Positions 5,894-12,944 of a stretch of DNA of 12,944 nucleotides are shown here, one piece after another. Source of the stretch: Croceimicrobium sp965658275 (GTDB taxonomy: Bacteria > Bacteroidota > Bacteroidia > Flavobacteriales > Schleiferiaceae); contig CBFHRN010000052.1 of NCBI GenBank assembly GCA_965658275.1, positions 1-12,944 of the forward strand, in the 5' to 3' direction. Position 1 is the first letter of the stretch. The number at the start of each line of letters is the position of its first letter. The position numbers were made by a program, and so were the translations under genes. The notes beneath the pieces were generated by a model, which ran no database searches, was not told where the DNA came from, and saw only the letters and a program-made list of their open reading frames with translations.

Positions 5894-7330
5894 ATGTTTA
5901 AAATCAGAACAAGCCTGCTGGCCTTAGCCATATTATCGTTTCCTGCATTCGCTCAAAACGAGCTTCCTTCTGTTTGGTCTTTGGAGGACTGTGTTGCTTA
6001 TGCTTTAGAGAAAAATATCAGCGTTAGGCAAGCGGAGATGCAACTCAATATTGCTGGAAATAACTTGCAAACGGCTCAGTATGATTACCTTCCCAACTTG
6101 AATTTTAGTTCCAATTACTTCTGGAACTTTGGTTTGAATATTGACCCGGTTACCAACCAGATTTCCCAACAAAATCGGCAAACGGCGAATTTTAATCTAA
6201 GCTCCAATTGGTTAATATATAATGGTGGCCGCAAGTACAACACCATTTCACAGAATAACCTAAGTCGCAAGGCAGCTCAGCTCGACTTTCAGCAAGCGAG
6301 GAATGACTTAAGCTTAAATGTTGCTTCAGCTTATTTGCAAATCTTGTTAAACCAAGAGATTGCCGCGGTTGCGAACGAACAACAGCGAATCTCCCAATTA
6401 CAAGTTTCTCGTACCGCCAAGTTGGTAGATGCGGGAAGTTTACCGAAGGGCGAACTGTTGCAATTAGAGGCTCAGCTTGCGCGAGATCGTCAAAATAGTA
6501 TTGCGACGGCCAATGCTGTGGCAATAAGTAAATTGCAATTGGCCAATTTGCTTCAATTAGAAAACCCTAATGATTTTGAGGTGGGCAGCCCCACTTTAGC
6601 ATTGCCCGATCCGACCATTTTAAGCCGCAGTCCTCAAAGTGTGTACAATGCCGCTTTAGAAACTCAACCTATTATAAGGGCAGCAGAGTTTCGCACCTTA
6701 GCTAGTGATGAGGCGATTGATATAGCACAAGGAGGCTATTTACCCACCTTGAGCATGGTCGCTCAAATAGGTTCAAATTACTCCGATCAAATCCCTAATG
6801 TTACCGGTTCGAGTCAACAGTTTTTGCCCATTGGTCAAGTTATTAATACGGGCGATCTTGTAACAACTTTGCAGCCCCAAGTTATTCCGGAGATTGACGG
6901 TGTAAAGCCCTTCAATACCCAATTTACCGATAACCTTAATGAGGTGGTAGGTCTTAATTTGCAAGTGCCAATTTTTAATCGCATGGCGGTTAAGAACTCG
7001 GTGCAGAATGCTAAGATTAATGCGGATATTGCTAAGCTCAACCTCGAATCCGAGAAAAATAGATTACGTCAAACTATTTATCAGGCGCATGCCGATGCAA
7101 AAGCGGCCTTGTTGCAGTATCAAGCCGCCGAAAAAGCAGTACAAGCAAACAAAGAAGCTTTTGATTATGCTCAAAAGCGATTTGAAGTGGGAGCGATAAA
7201 TCAAGTTGACTTCGAAGCTGCTAAAAATAATATGGCTTCTGCGCAAAGCCAATTTGTACAAGCCAAATACGACTACATCTTCCGTATAAAAATATTGGAA
7301 TTCTACCTCACCAACGCCGTAAAGCTTTAA
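5894..7330 (+). CDS. TolC-family outer-membrane efflux channel
   Basis: An outer-membrane channel of tripartite export systems. The 478 residues start with a signal peptide (1-20, cleavage AFA before Q21). Two outer-membrane efflux repeats follow, at about 27-222 and 250-478. Each has long Ala/Gln-rich helices and a beta-hairpin-like stretch (about 66-110 and 282-362). Landmarks are SLEDCVAYALEKN (29-41), YLPNLNFSSNY (65-75), the equivalent YLPTLSMVAQIGSNY (282-296), and LNLQVPIFNR (354-363). The segment 297-350, between the strands of the second repeat, is longer than the matching stretch of the first. ATG 5894 leads straight into the signal peptide. The adaptor gene starts three bases after its stop, so the two are surely co-transcribed. 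The substrate cannot be read from the sequence. Confidence 0.93.
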   Translation: MFKIRTSLLALAILSFPAFAQNELPSVWSLEDCVAYALEKNISVRQAEMQLNIAGNNLQTAQYDYLPNLNFSSNYFWNFGLNIDPVTNQISQQNRQTANFNLSSNWLIYNGGRKYNTISQNNLSRKAAQLDFQQARNDLSLNVASAYLQILLNQEIAAVANEQQRISQLQVSRTAKLVDAGSLPKGELLQLEAQLARDRQNSIATANAVAISKLQLANLLQLENPNDFEVGSPTLALPDPTILSRSPQSVYNAALETQPIIRAAEFRTLASDEAIDIAQGGYLPTLSMVAQIGSNYSDQIPNVTGSSQQFLPIGQVINTGDLVTTLQPQVIPEIDGVKPFNTQFTDNLNEVVGLNLQVPIFNRMAVKNSVQNAKINADIAKLNLESEKNRLRQTIYQAHADAKAALLQYQAAEKAVQANKEAFDYAQKRFEVGAINQVDFEAAKNNMASAQSQFVQAKYDYIFRIKILEFYLTNAVKL

Positions 7331-7333
7331 GCC

Positions 7334-8602
7334 ATGAACAAGACTTTAAAAATAGCGATCATCGTAGCTGTCGTTCTAATTATTGGACTGATTACAGCTA
7401 AAAAGTTAGGTTGGATTGGTCAAGAAGAAGGAATGGCCGTTGAAGTATCCGCGGTAGAGCGCATGGCCATTACGGAGACGGTTATCGCAAGTGGTAAAAT
7501 ACAGCCTGAAGTAGAAGTTAAGATTAGTGCAGAAGTATCAGGGGAGATCATCCAATTGCCTTTTCAAGAAGGGGCTAGCGTAAAAAAAGGAGACTTATTG
7601 GTAAAGATTAACCCCGACTTATTTCTAGCCGCGGTTAATCGAAGCAAGGCGGCAATGAATACGGCAAAGGCTTCATTGGCTTCCGCTAAAGCTCAGTTTA
7701 TTGAAGCGGAACGCAATTACAATCGAAATAAGAAACTTCATGAGCAGAATGTAATTAGCGATGCAGATTTTGATGCTGCCAATCGTGCTTACCAAGTTGC
7801 AGAATTGGGCGTTGAGTCGGCTCAATATCAGTTGCAAAGCGCGGAAGCTACTTTGCAAGAGGCGAAAGATAATTTAGCGCGGACCACCATTTACGCACCT
7901 ATGGATGGAACCATTAGTATGCTGAACTCCGAAGTAGGTGAGAGAGTTGTTGGTACCATTCAAATGACAGGAACTGAAATTCTTCGAGTGGCGAACCTTG
8001 ATTTAATGGAGGTACTTGTTGAGGTCAATGAAAATGATATCATTAGAGTCCATAAGGGTGATACGGCCTTAGTGGAAGTTGATGCCTATCTGGATCAAGA
8101 ATTTAAAGGCGTAGTGACGGAAATAGCGAATTCGGCGAAACTACAAGGAACGACTATTGATCAGGTTACCAATTTTGAGGTGAAGATTCGAATTCTTAAA
8201 GAATCCTACGAGAAGTTAATTCAACAAGGCCAAAAGAACCCATTCCGACCTGGTATGACGGCCTCATTGGAAATTCTCACGAACAGTAAGGCAGATGTTA
8301 TAGCGATACCTATACAGGCCGTTACAACACGTGCAGATACTAGCAATGCGCCTGTATACGAGCGGAAAAAATCCTCTGATGAAGATGAAATTTTTGAGGT
8401 CGTATTTGTGAAGACTGAGGGTAAAGCAGAACTTAGAGTCGTAAAAACCGGAATTCAAGATGATGAATATATTGAGATTCTGGAAGGCGTTGAAGTCGGG
8501 GAGGAAGTAATTACGGGGCCTTATTCTGCCGTTTCAAAAATCTTGAAACCAGGCTCTAAGGTTTTTATTGAGGAAAAGGAGTCTGGAAAAGAAGAAGACT
8601 GA
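7334..8602 (+). CDS. HlyD/MacA-type periplasmic adaptor of an efflux system
   Basis: A 422-residue membrane-fusion protein that bridges an inner-membrane transporter and a TolC channel. An N-terminal helix (about 5-22) anchors it. The lipoyl-like half-motifs are SGEIIQLPFQEGASVKKGD (69-87) and YAPMDGTISMLNSEVGERV (187-205), flanking an Ala-rich coiled-coil hairpin at about 97-181. A beta-barrel spans about 222-315, ending in RPGMTASLEI (305-314), and a membrane-proximal domain runs to about 412. The charged stretch KKSSDEDE (345-352) splits this last domain, as in MacA-like adaptors of Bacteroidota. The partner pump, most likely a MacB-type ABC transporter, is not next to it: the following gene is tsaB, whose start overlaps this stop (TGATG). 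Confidence 0.93.
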   Translation: MNKTLKIAIIVAVVLIIGLITAKKLGWIGQEEGMAVEVSAVERMAITETVIASGKIQPEVEVKISAEVSGEIIQLPFQEGASVKKGDLLVKINPDLFLAAVNRSKAAMNTAKASLASAKAQFIEAERNYNRNKKLHEQNVISDADFDAANRAYQVAELGVESAQYQLQSAEATLQEAKDNLARTTIYAPMDGTISMLNSEVGERVVGTIQMTGTEILRVANLDLMEVLVEVNENDIIRVHKGDTALVEVDAYLDQEFKGVVTEIANSAKLQGTTIDQVTNFEVKIRILKESYEKLIQQGQKNPFRPGMTASLEILTNSKADVIAIPIQAVTTRADTSNAPVYERKKSSDEDEIFEVVFVKTEGKAELRVVKTGIQDDEYIEILEGVEVGEEVITGPYSAVSKILKPGSKVFIEEKESGKEED

Positions 8603-9285
8603 TGACCTTTTTAGCACTTGAAACCTCTACGCGGAACTGCTCGGTTGCAGTTTTCAAAGGGGAGGAACTGATTTCATTGGTAGAGGCGGATTCAGATCAA
8701 TACATTCATTCTGAGAAATTACACCTCTTTATTAAGGAGGCACTATTAAAAGCTCAAATCGATGTATCTGAGTTAAATGCAGTTGCGGTAGGTGCTGGAC
8801 CAGGTTCTTACACGGGACTCCGCATTGGGGTGGCTTCTGCCAAAGCTCTCGCTTACGCTCTAAACATCCCTCTGTATTCTTCAAAGGGTACCGAATTATT
8901 AGTTGCGGGGGCCTTGGAGCTTTTTAATTTTCCCTCAGAGGCCATTTTACAGCCAATGATTGATGCTCGTAGGATGGAGGTTTATACCGCTTCTTTTCAT
9001 ATGGAGAGCCAAACTTGGACGCAAGTGGAGGCCAAAATTATTGAGGAGGAATCTTTCGCAGAAAAGGGAAGACCAATTTACTTTTTTGGGGATGGCGCCG
9101 AAAAATGCAAGTCTACTTTAAAAGCCCCCCATCATCATTATCTAGATCTGACTTATCCGTCGGCTAGGTTCTTCGGAAAGCTCATGACCTCTAAGATTAA
9201 TGCGGGTGAGCAGGAGGATATTGCCTATTTTGAACCCTTTTATTTAAAGTCTTTTCAGGCCATAAAGCCTAAAAGCTTACTTTAG
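8602..9285 (+). CDS. tsaB: tRNA threonylcarbamoyladenosine biosynthesis protein TsaB
   Basis: TsaB (YeaZ) is the partner that activates TsaD in making N6-threonylcarbamoyladenosine at position 37 of ANN-decoding tRNAs. It is a cytoplasmic ASKHA-fold protein without its own catalytic site. The 227-residue length is normal. It begins with the conserved FLALETSTRNCSVAV (3-17) and carries the signature GAGPGSYTGLRIG (64-76), followed by the helix ASAKALAYALNIPLY (78-92). The DARRMEVYTA segment (121-130) is also family-typical. Its start overlaps the adaptor stop by one base, so its expression is tied to the efflux genes. No other t6A gene (tsaC, tsaD, tsaE) is in the window. Confidence 0.95.
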   Translation: MTFLALETSTRNCSVAVFKGEELISLVEADSDQYIHSEKLHLFIKEALLKAQIDVSELNAVAVGAGPGSYTGLRIGVASAKALAYALNIPLYSSKGTELLVAGALELFNFPSEAILQPMIDARRMEVYTASFHMESQTWTQVEAKIIEEESFAEKGRPIYFFGDGAEKCKSTLKAPHHHYLDLTYPSARFFGKLMTSKINAGEQEDIAYFEPFYLKSFQAIKPKSLL

Positions 9286-9299
9286 AGCTTGCAAGCCTA

Positions 9300-11060
9300 A
9301 TGTTTACCGACCTAAGCTTTAATATCTATTCGCTTGCCCTAATTTTTTCAGCAAGCTTCGCCTGTCTACTTTCACTTTGGATAAGTAGGAAAAAGGGCCC
9401 TATTTTTCGATGGTTTAGTTTGATGTTAGGGGCTTCCGCCTGGTGGGCGATGGCTTATGGTTTCGAGTTGGCAAGCTCTAACTTAGTCCAGATGTTGTTT
9501 TGGATCAAGATGGAATATCTAGGCATTAGTACCCTGCCTTCCTTGTTCTTGATATTTTGCTACAGTTTTATTGGTCGCACCAGTCGCCTAGTTAGTTTTA
9601 CCTACATGGCCGTTTTTGGCTATTCATTAATCACCTACTTGGTGGTGTTTACGAATGATTACCACCAATTATTTTACGCCAGTACGAGTGTCGATACTTC
9701 GGGGCCATTTCCCTTATTGGCTATTCAACCCGGTCCGTGGTATCATATTCATACTGTCATTTTTTATGTTTTGGTAGGCGTGGGTTATTGGGCGCTTATC
9801 GATAATATGCGTCATACTCGGAAGGTGTTTGTGCGCCAGAATCGACTTTTAGTTATTGGCACCCTAGTTCCTTTACTGGTTAATTTCGGCTATATATTTT
9901 TTGACGTCCGTCCTTATGGACATGTAGATTTAACCCCCTTTGCCTTCTTGTTTACTTCTTTCATTATCGCTATTGGACTACTCCGCTTTGGCCTTTTTGA
10001 TATCAGTCAGACAGCTCGGAGTAGAGTAATTTCGGAGCTTGGGGATGGTGTGGTTGTAATCGATGCCTTTCAAAGGATTATTGACTACAATCTTTCTTTT
10101 CAAAAGGTGCTGAGAAGTGATGATGAAGACCTTATTGGATTGAAATTACACGAATTATTTCCTAATGAAAAATTACCGGCCGACTTTCTAGATGACCAGG
10201 TTTTAGAGAATGGAGCTTTAATGATTCAAGCAGCTGGAGGCCGTCATTTTGAATTATCAATAACTGGCCTTTATGAGAAGGGGGGTGTTGTTAATGGTGC
10301 GGCCCTCTTGTTTAAAGATGTTTCAGGAAGGATTGAGGCACAAGTAGAGCTACTTAATAAGACCATGGAATTGCAAAAGCTTAATGGTTTAAAAGATCGC
10401 CTTTTTTCAATTATTGCGCACGACTTGCGGGGCCCATTGTTGAATTTACAAGAAGTTATGACTTTGGTGAATCAGGGCATATTGAGTGAGACGGAGCGGG
10501 AAGACATGTTTAAGGTCCTTAGCGATAATGTGGATCAAAGCGTAGCACTTATGCAGAACTTGTTGATTTGGGCACAGAGTCAGCAGAAGGGTGAAAAGTT
10601 AAGCCTCAGTTCCTTTAACTTGAAAGACTTGGTCTTGGAGGTGCAAGCTAATCTCAAGCCTATTTTAGATAAGAAAATTATACAGCTAATTCTCAATGTT
10701 AATGAGGGGACCCAAGTTTTCGCGGATCGCGAGATGATTCAAATTGTAATTCGAAATTTAGTTTCAAATGCTGCTAAATTCACAAACGAATCCGGCGCAA
10801 TTGAAATTGCCTGCGACGGCGACGATTCGAATTGCTGGGTGCACGTGAAGGACCAAGGAGTAGGTATGAGTCCAGATGTTTTGAGTCGCTTAAGGGCTGA
10901 AGAGATGTACAGCTCTCCGGGTACGGCTTCTGAAGAAGGTTCGGGTTTAGGATTGGTGCTTTGTAGAGACTTTATTCGAAAGAATGGCGGAAACCTTCAA
11001 ATCGAAAGTGAACAAGGAGCGGGCAGTACCTTTAGCTTTAATATTCCGCTTTCTAAATAG
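9300..11060 (+). CDS. 7TM-PAS sensor histidine kinase (orphan)
   Basis: A 586-residue membrane sensor kinase. The N-terminal 230 residues form about seven helices (near 8-28, 38-56, 75-92, 98-117, 150-168, 182-200, 210-229), with WIKMEYLGISTLPSLFLIF (68-86) typical of the HisKA_7TM sensor module. A PAS domain follows at about 240-342 (DGVVVIDAFQRIIDYN, 249-264), then a short coiled coil. The HisKA domain has AHDLRGPL with phospho-acceptor H374. The ATPase domain has its N box at IRNLVSNAAKFT (N486, N490), G1 box DQGVGMSP (518-525) and G2 box GSGLGLVLCRD (547-557). All catalytic boxes look intact. No response regulator is next to it. It starts 14 bases after tsaB and may be read from the same transcript. 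The signal sensed is unknown. Confidence 0.93.
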   Translation: MFTDLSFNIYSLALIFSASFACLLSLWISRKKGPIFRWFSLMLGASAWWAMAYGFELASSNLVQMLFWIKMEYLGISTLPSLFLIFCYSFIGRTSRLVSFTYMAVFGYSLITYLVVFTNDYHQLFYASTSVDTSGPFPLLAIQPGPWYHIHTVIFYVLVGVGYWALIDNMRHTRKVFVRQNRLLVIGTLVPLLVNFGYIFFDVRPYGHVDLTPFAFLFTSFIIAIGLLRFGLFDISQTARSRVISELGDGVVVIDAFQRIIDYNLSFQKVLRSDDEDLIGLKLHELFPNEKLPADFLDDQVLENGALMIQAAGGRHFELSITGLYEKGGVVNGAALLFKDVSGRIEAQVELLNKTMELQKLNGLKDRLFSIIAHDLRGPLLNLQEVMTLVNQGILSETEREDMFKVLSDNVDQSVALMQNLLIWAQSQQKGEKLSLSSFNLKDLVLEVQANLKPILDKKIIQLILNVNEGTQVFADREMIQIVIRNLVSNAAKFTNESGAIEIACDGDDSNCWVHVKDQGVGMSPDVLSRLRAEEMYSSPGTASEEGSGLGLVLCRDFIRKNGGNLQIESEQGAGSTFSFNIPLSK

Positions 11061-11072
11061 CGGGCCTTTGCA

Positions 11073-12071
11073 TTAGAGATACCAATAGTCTTCCCCAAGC
11101 TGTAAATGTCTCGAAAATAAAAAGTCCTCGATAGCCCTTCTCTGTGAAGGGTTCGGATAAACGCCCACTAATAGTTTTTGTCCTTGCCTTGGAGTTAGAC
11201 TTCGGAAATCTTCAATTGGGTGTCCATTTATTCCTTCAGGATAGCGTTTAGGATCTAGGTCCATCCATCGAAAATTAATTTGATGACGATCAAAAAAGGT
11301 GGCGCTAAGGCGAGCCTTTCGGCCACCGCCCCAAAGAACCAAGCTTTCATAGTTCTCTAGTTCAAGGAATCGCTGAAGTTTAAGATGAAAAAAACGCTCT
11401 TGGCCATAGTCCTCTGAATTGCGTGAAGTACGTTGCGGGTGTTCACGCCAAAGAAGCGTAGTACTATGGAGGCAGTTCACTTCAAATTTTGCCTCGTAGC
11501 ATCGAAAACACCAATCGTAATCCTCTGGATAACGGAGTCCATCAAATCCTCCAATGGTTAGAAGTTCCTCTCTTCGCATGAGCCAATTAGGGGAAGCAAT
11601 AACACACTCACGGTAAATTTCGCGCCAGTGGTCGCGGTTTAGTCCTACTTCATTTATCCAATGTTGGTATTTCTGATATCCCTTTGAAATTGGGCGATCT
11701 GAAAAGTATTGAACCATTCCAGTTACAATGGTTTTGGGAGGTGATTTGTCCAATAGAGCAGACATTTTGGATAGTCTTGCTTCTGGCATAATATCATCTG
11801 CGTCAAAGCGACTTACGTAAGGGGAGTGGCAGTTCTCTAGGGCGAGCCTTAGAGCTGGCAGGATACCTTCTTCCTGATTGTTTAAATATATGATTCGCGG
11901 GTCCCTTTTTTGATAGTTTTGAACAATGCTAGGTCCTTTGTCACTGGAATGATCATTCACTGCAATCAGCTGCCAGTCTTGGAAATCTTGTTGAAGGATA
12001 GATTCAATGGCCTCACCAATCCAGGGAGCGGCATTTTTAAAGGGCATAAGAATTCCTATCTTGAACGGCAT
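11073..12071 (-). CDS. family 2 glycosyltransferase with C-terminal Rossmann-like domain
   Basis: A 332-residue predicted cytoplasmic sugar transferase. The N-terminal GT-A fold (about 3-215) shows the GT2 pattern: GILMPFKNAAPWIGEAIESI (6-25), VNDHSSD (38-44), the nucleotide-sugar and metal motif RFDADD (88-93), and the catalytic region YPEDYDW (181-187) with E183 and D184. The C-terminal 90 residues form a second module: LVLWGGGRKARL (244-255), a glycine-rich turn, then MDLDPKRYPEGINGHPIEDF (270-289) and VGVYPNPSQRRAIEDFL (302-318). This resembles a Rossmann-type nucleotide-binding domain. I recall similar tails on GT2 enzymes of other phyla, but its role is not established here. It has no membrane helix. 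Its 3' end faces the kinase gene across 12 bases. Acceptor and sugar are unknown; cell-surface polysaccharide or lipid glycosylation is likely. Confidence 0.9.
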   Translation of the reverse strand: MPFKIGILMPFKNAAPWIGEAIESILQQDFQDWQLIAVNDHSSDKGPSIVQNYQKRDPRIIYLNNQEEGILPALRLALENCHSPYVSRFDADDIMPEARLSKMSALLDKSPPKTIVTGMVQYFSDRPISKGYQKYQHWINEVGLNRDHWREIYRECVIASPNWLMRREELLTIGGFDGLRYPEDYDWCFRCYEAKFEVNCLHSTTLLWREHPQRTSRNSEDYGQERFFHLKLQRFLELENYESLVLWGGGRKARLSATFFDRHQINFRWMDLDPKRYPEGINGHPIEDFRSLTPRQGQKLLVGVYPNPSQRRAIEDFLFSRHLQLGEDYWYL

Positions 12072-12092
12072 TAACGAAAAGGTTTGCAGGCA

Positions 12093-12944
12093 ATGCGAAG
12101 ATTAGCCCTAATTATATGTGTCCTTTTACTGGCTTCATGTAAAAATAGTGAAGTTCTTTTTGGGCAAGGCAAAATCAAATCATCTAGCCAATCATCAATA
12201 CGGCTTCCAATCGAAATTGATCGAAATTTAATTTTTCTCCCTGTAGAGATAAATGGCGAAACTTATCGCTTTTTGTTTGATAGTGGAGCGCCCATGGTGG
12301 TCTCCAAGGAGCTTCGAGAAGCGCTAGAGATGAAGATCGTAAAACATAGTCAGGTGCGTGATTCTCAAGGGAGGGCGGCCTATCAAAACTATGTTCGAAT
12401 GCCTTCCTTTAAACTCGGAGGTGAGGAGTTTAGAGATTTTGTTGCTGTAGAAGCGGATTTAAAGCATAGCCCATTACTCAACTGCCTCCAATTTGATGGA
12501 ATAGTTGGGGCAAACCTTATGCAATTCAAATATTGGGAGATGAATATCCGTGATAGTCTCTTGATTATGTCAGCTGATAAAACGAATTGGGACTTTGGCG
12601 GGAGGAGCACCCTCACGATACCCTTTACTCTTAAAACTACGCGAACGCCAGTTATTAAATTGCCAATATCAGGTTACCAGGTACGGTCCATTACTTTTGA
12701 CACTGGTTCTTCCGGCTTACTTTCTTTGCCTAAAAAATCGAGTCAAGTATTGATTGATAGCCTGAGCCCAGTGTTTAGTCGTCAAGGCTTTTTAAGCGGC
12801 GGTTTGTATGGGTCCGTTGCTGATACATCAGACGAGTATATGGTCGAATTTCAATTTCCAGATACGACATTCAGTTACCCGGTCGAATACGATTACTCTA
12901 AAAATTCACGGCTCTTAGGGATGAGTTTTATGCGTCAATTTCGG
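12093..12944 (+). CDS. retropepsin-like aspartic protease lipoprotein, cut by the window end
   Basis: An open frame of 284 codons from ATG 12093 that reaches the last base without a stop, so the C terminus is missing. The start has a lipoprotein signal: MRR, a hydrophobic core, and lipobox LLASC with C16. The rest shows two aspartic-protease half-sites. The first is FLFDSGAPMVVS (60-71, D63), followed by the hydrophobic-Gly element FDGIVGANLM (134-143). The second is ITFDTGSSGLLSLP (200-213, D203), followed by RLLGMSFM (273-280). This bilobed pattern matches the aspartyl protease family proteins of Bacteroidota, which often carry a PDZ domain further on. The likely site of action is the periplasm or outer membrane; the substrate is unknown. 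It diverges from the glycosyltransferase gene across 21 bases. Its start is well supported by the signal peptide. Confidence 0.87.
   Translation, partial: MRRLALIICVLLLASCKNSEVLFGQGKIKSSSQSSIRLPIEIDRNLIFLPVEINGETYRFLFDSGAPMVVSKELREALEMKIVKHSQVRDSQGRAAYQNYVRMPSFKLGGEEFRDFVAVEADLKHSPLLNCLQFDGIVGANLMQFKYWEMNIRDSLLIMSADKTNWDFGGRSTLTIPFTLKTTRTPVIKLPISGYQVRSITFDTGSSGLLSLPKKSSQVLIDSLSPVFSRQGFLSGGLYGSVADTSDEYMVEFQFPDTTFSYPVEYDYSKNSRLLGMSFMRQFR

Noticed and set aside
9287..9296. Palindrome GCTTGCAAGC between tsaB and the kinase gene.
   Set aside because: A 10-base palindrome is common by chance and too short for a terminator; no second copy was seen that would suggest an operator.
12212..12230. Tandem ATCGAAATT copies in the protease lipoprotein gene.
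   Set aside because: Only two copies within coding sequence (IEIDRN); no sign of a functional repeat.
12389..12616. Minus-strand open frame of 75 codons.
   Set aside because: It lies wholly inside the protease lipoprotein gene, shows no recognisable motif, and is a shadow of that gene.

Overview
The window looks like a chromosomal segment of an aerobic member of the Bacteroidota, most likely Flavobacteriales. Three things point that way. The gene order cyoE, two subunit III genes, subunit IV, SCO, DUF420 is typical of that phylum. The best promoter has the phylum's TTTG-N20-TAnnTTTG form. Clear Shine-Dalgarno sequences are largely absent in front of tightly packed genes. No species can be named from the sequence alone. 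The window is almost entirely coding. No gap between genes reaches 300 bases, and I saw no tRNA, rRNA, CRISPR array, transposase or phage gene.

Layout. (1) 1-582: the C-terminal half of a TonB-type energy transducer whose N-terminal anchor is missing; bases 1-64 are non-coding and do not continue the gene. A strong intrinsic terminator follows it. (2) 601-1410: cysQ, 3'(2'),5'-bisphosphate nucleotidase. (3) 1435-5843: a seven-gene cytochrome c oxidase accessory and assembly operon with its own promoter. It runs cyoE (heme O synthase), two unequal subunit III paralogs, subunit IV, a SCO copper chaperone, a DUF420/CtaM-like assembly protein, and a small CxxC membrane protein. Subunits I and II are not in the window. 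(4) 5894-11060: a second run of genes, TolC-type outer-membrane channel, HlyD/MacA-type periplasmic adaptor, tsaB (tRNA t6A biosynthesis) and an orphan 7TM-PAS histidine kinase. (5) 11073-12071, minus strand: a family 2 glycosyltransferase with a C-terminal Rossmann-like domain, convergent with the kinase. (6) 12093 to the window end, plus strand: a lipoprotein with two aspartic-protease half-sites, divergent from the glycosyltransferase across only 21 bases and cut off by the window edge.

How they fit together. The cox operon makes heme O (the precursor of heme a), supplies non-catalytic subunits, and provides copper delivery and assembly factors, so it is a maturation module for a terminal oxidase encoded elsewhere. 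The TolC and HlyD pair lacks an inner-membrane pump partner in the window. The most interesting leads are a long perfect-looking hairpin at the start of the SCO coding region, the small CxxC protein ending the cox operon, and the abrupt junction in front of the TonB remnant. I found no clearly novel defence or mobile system.
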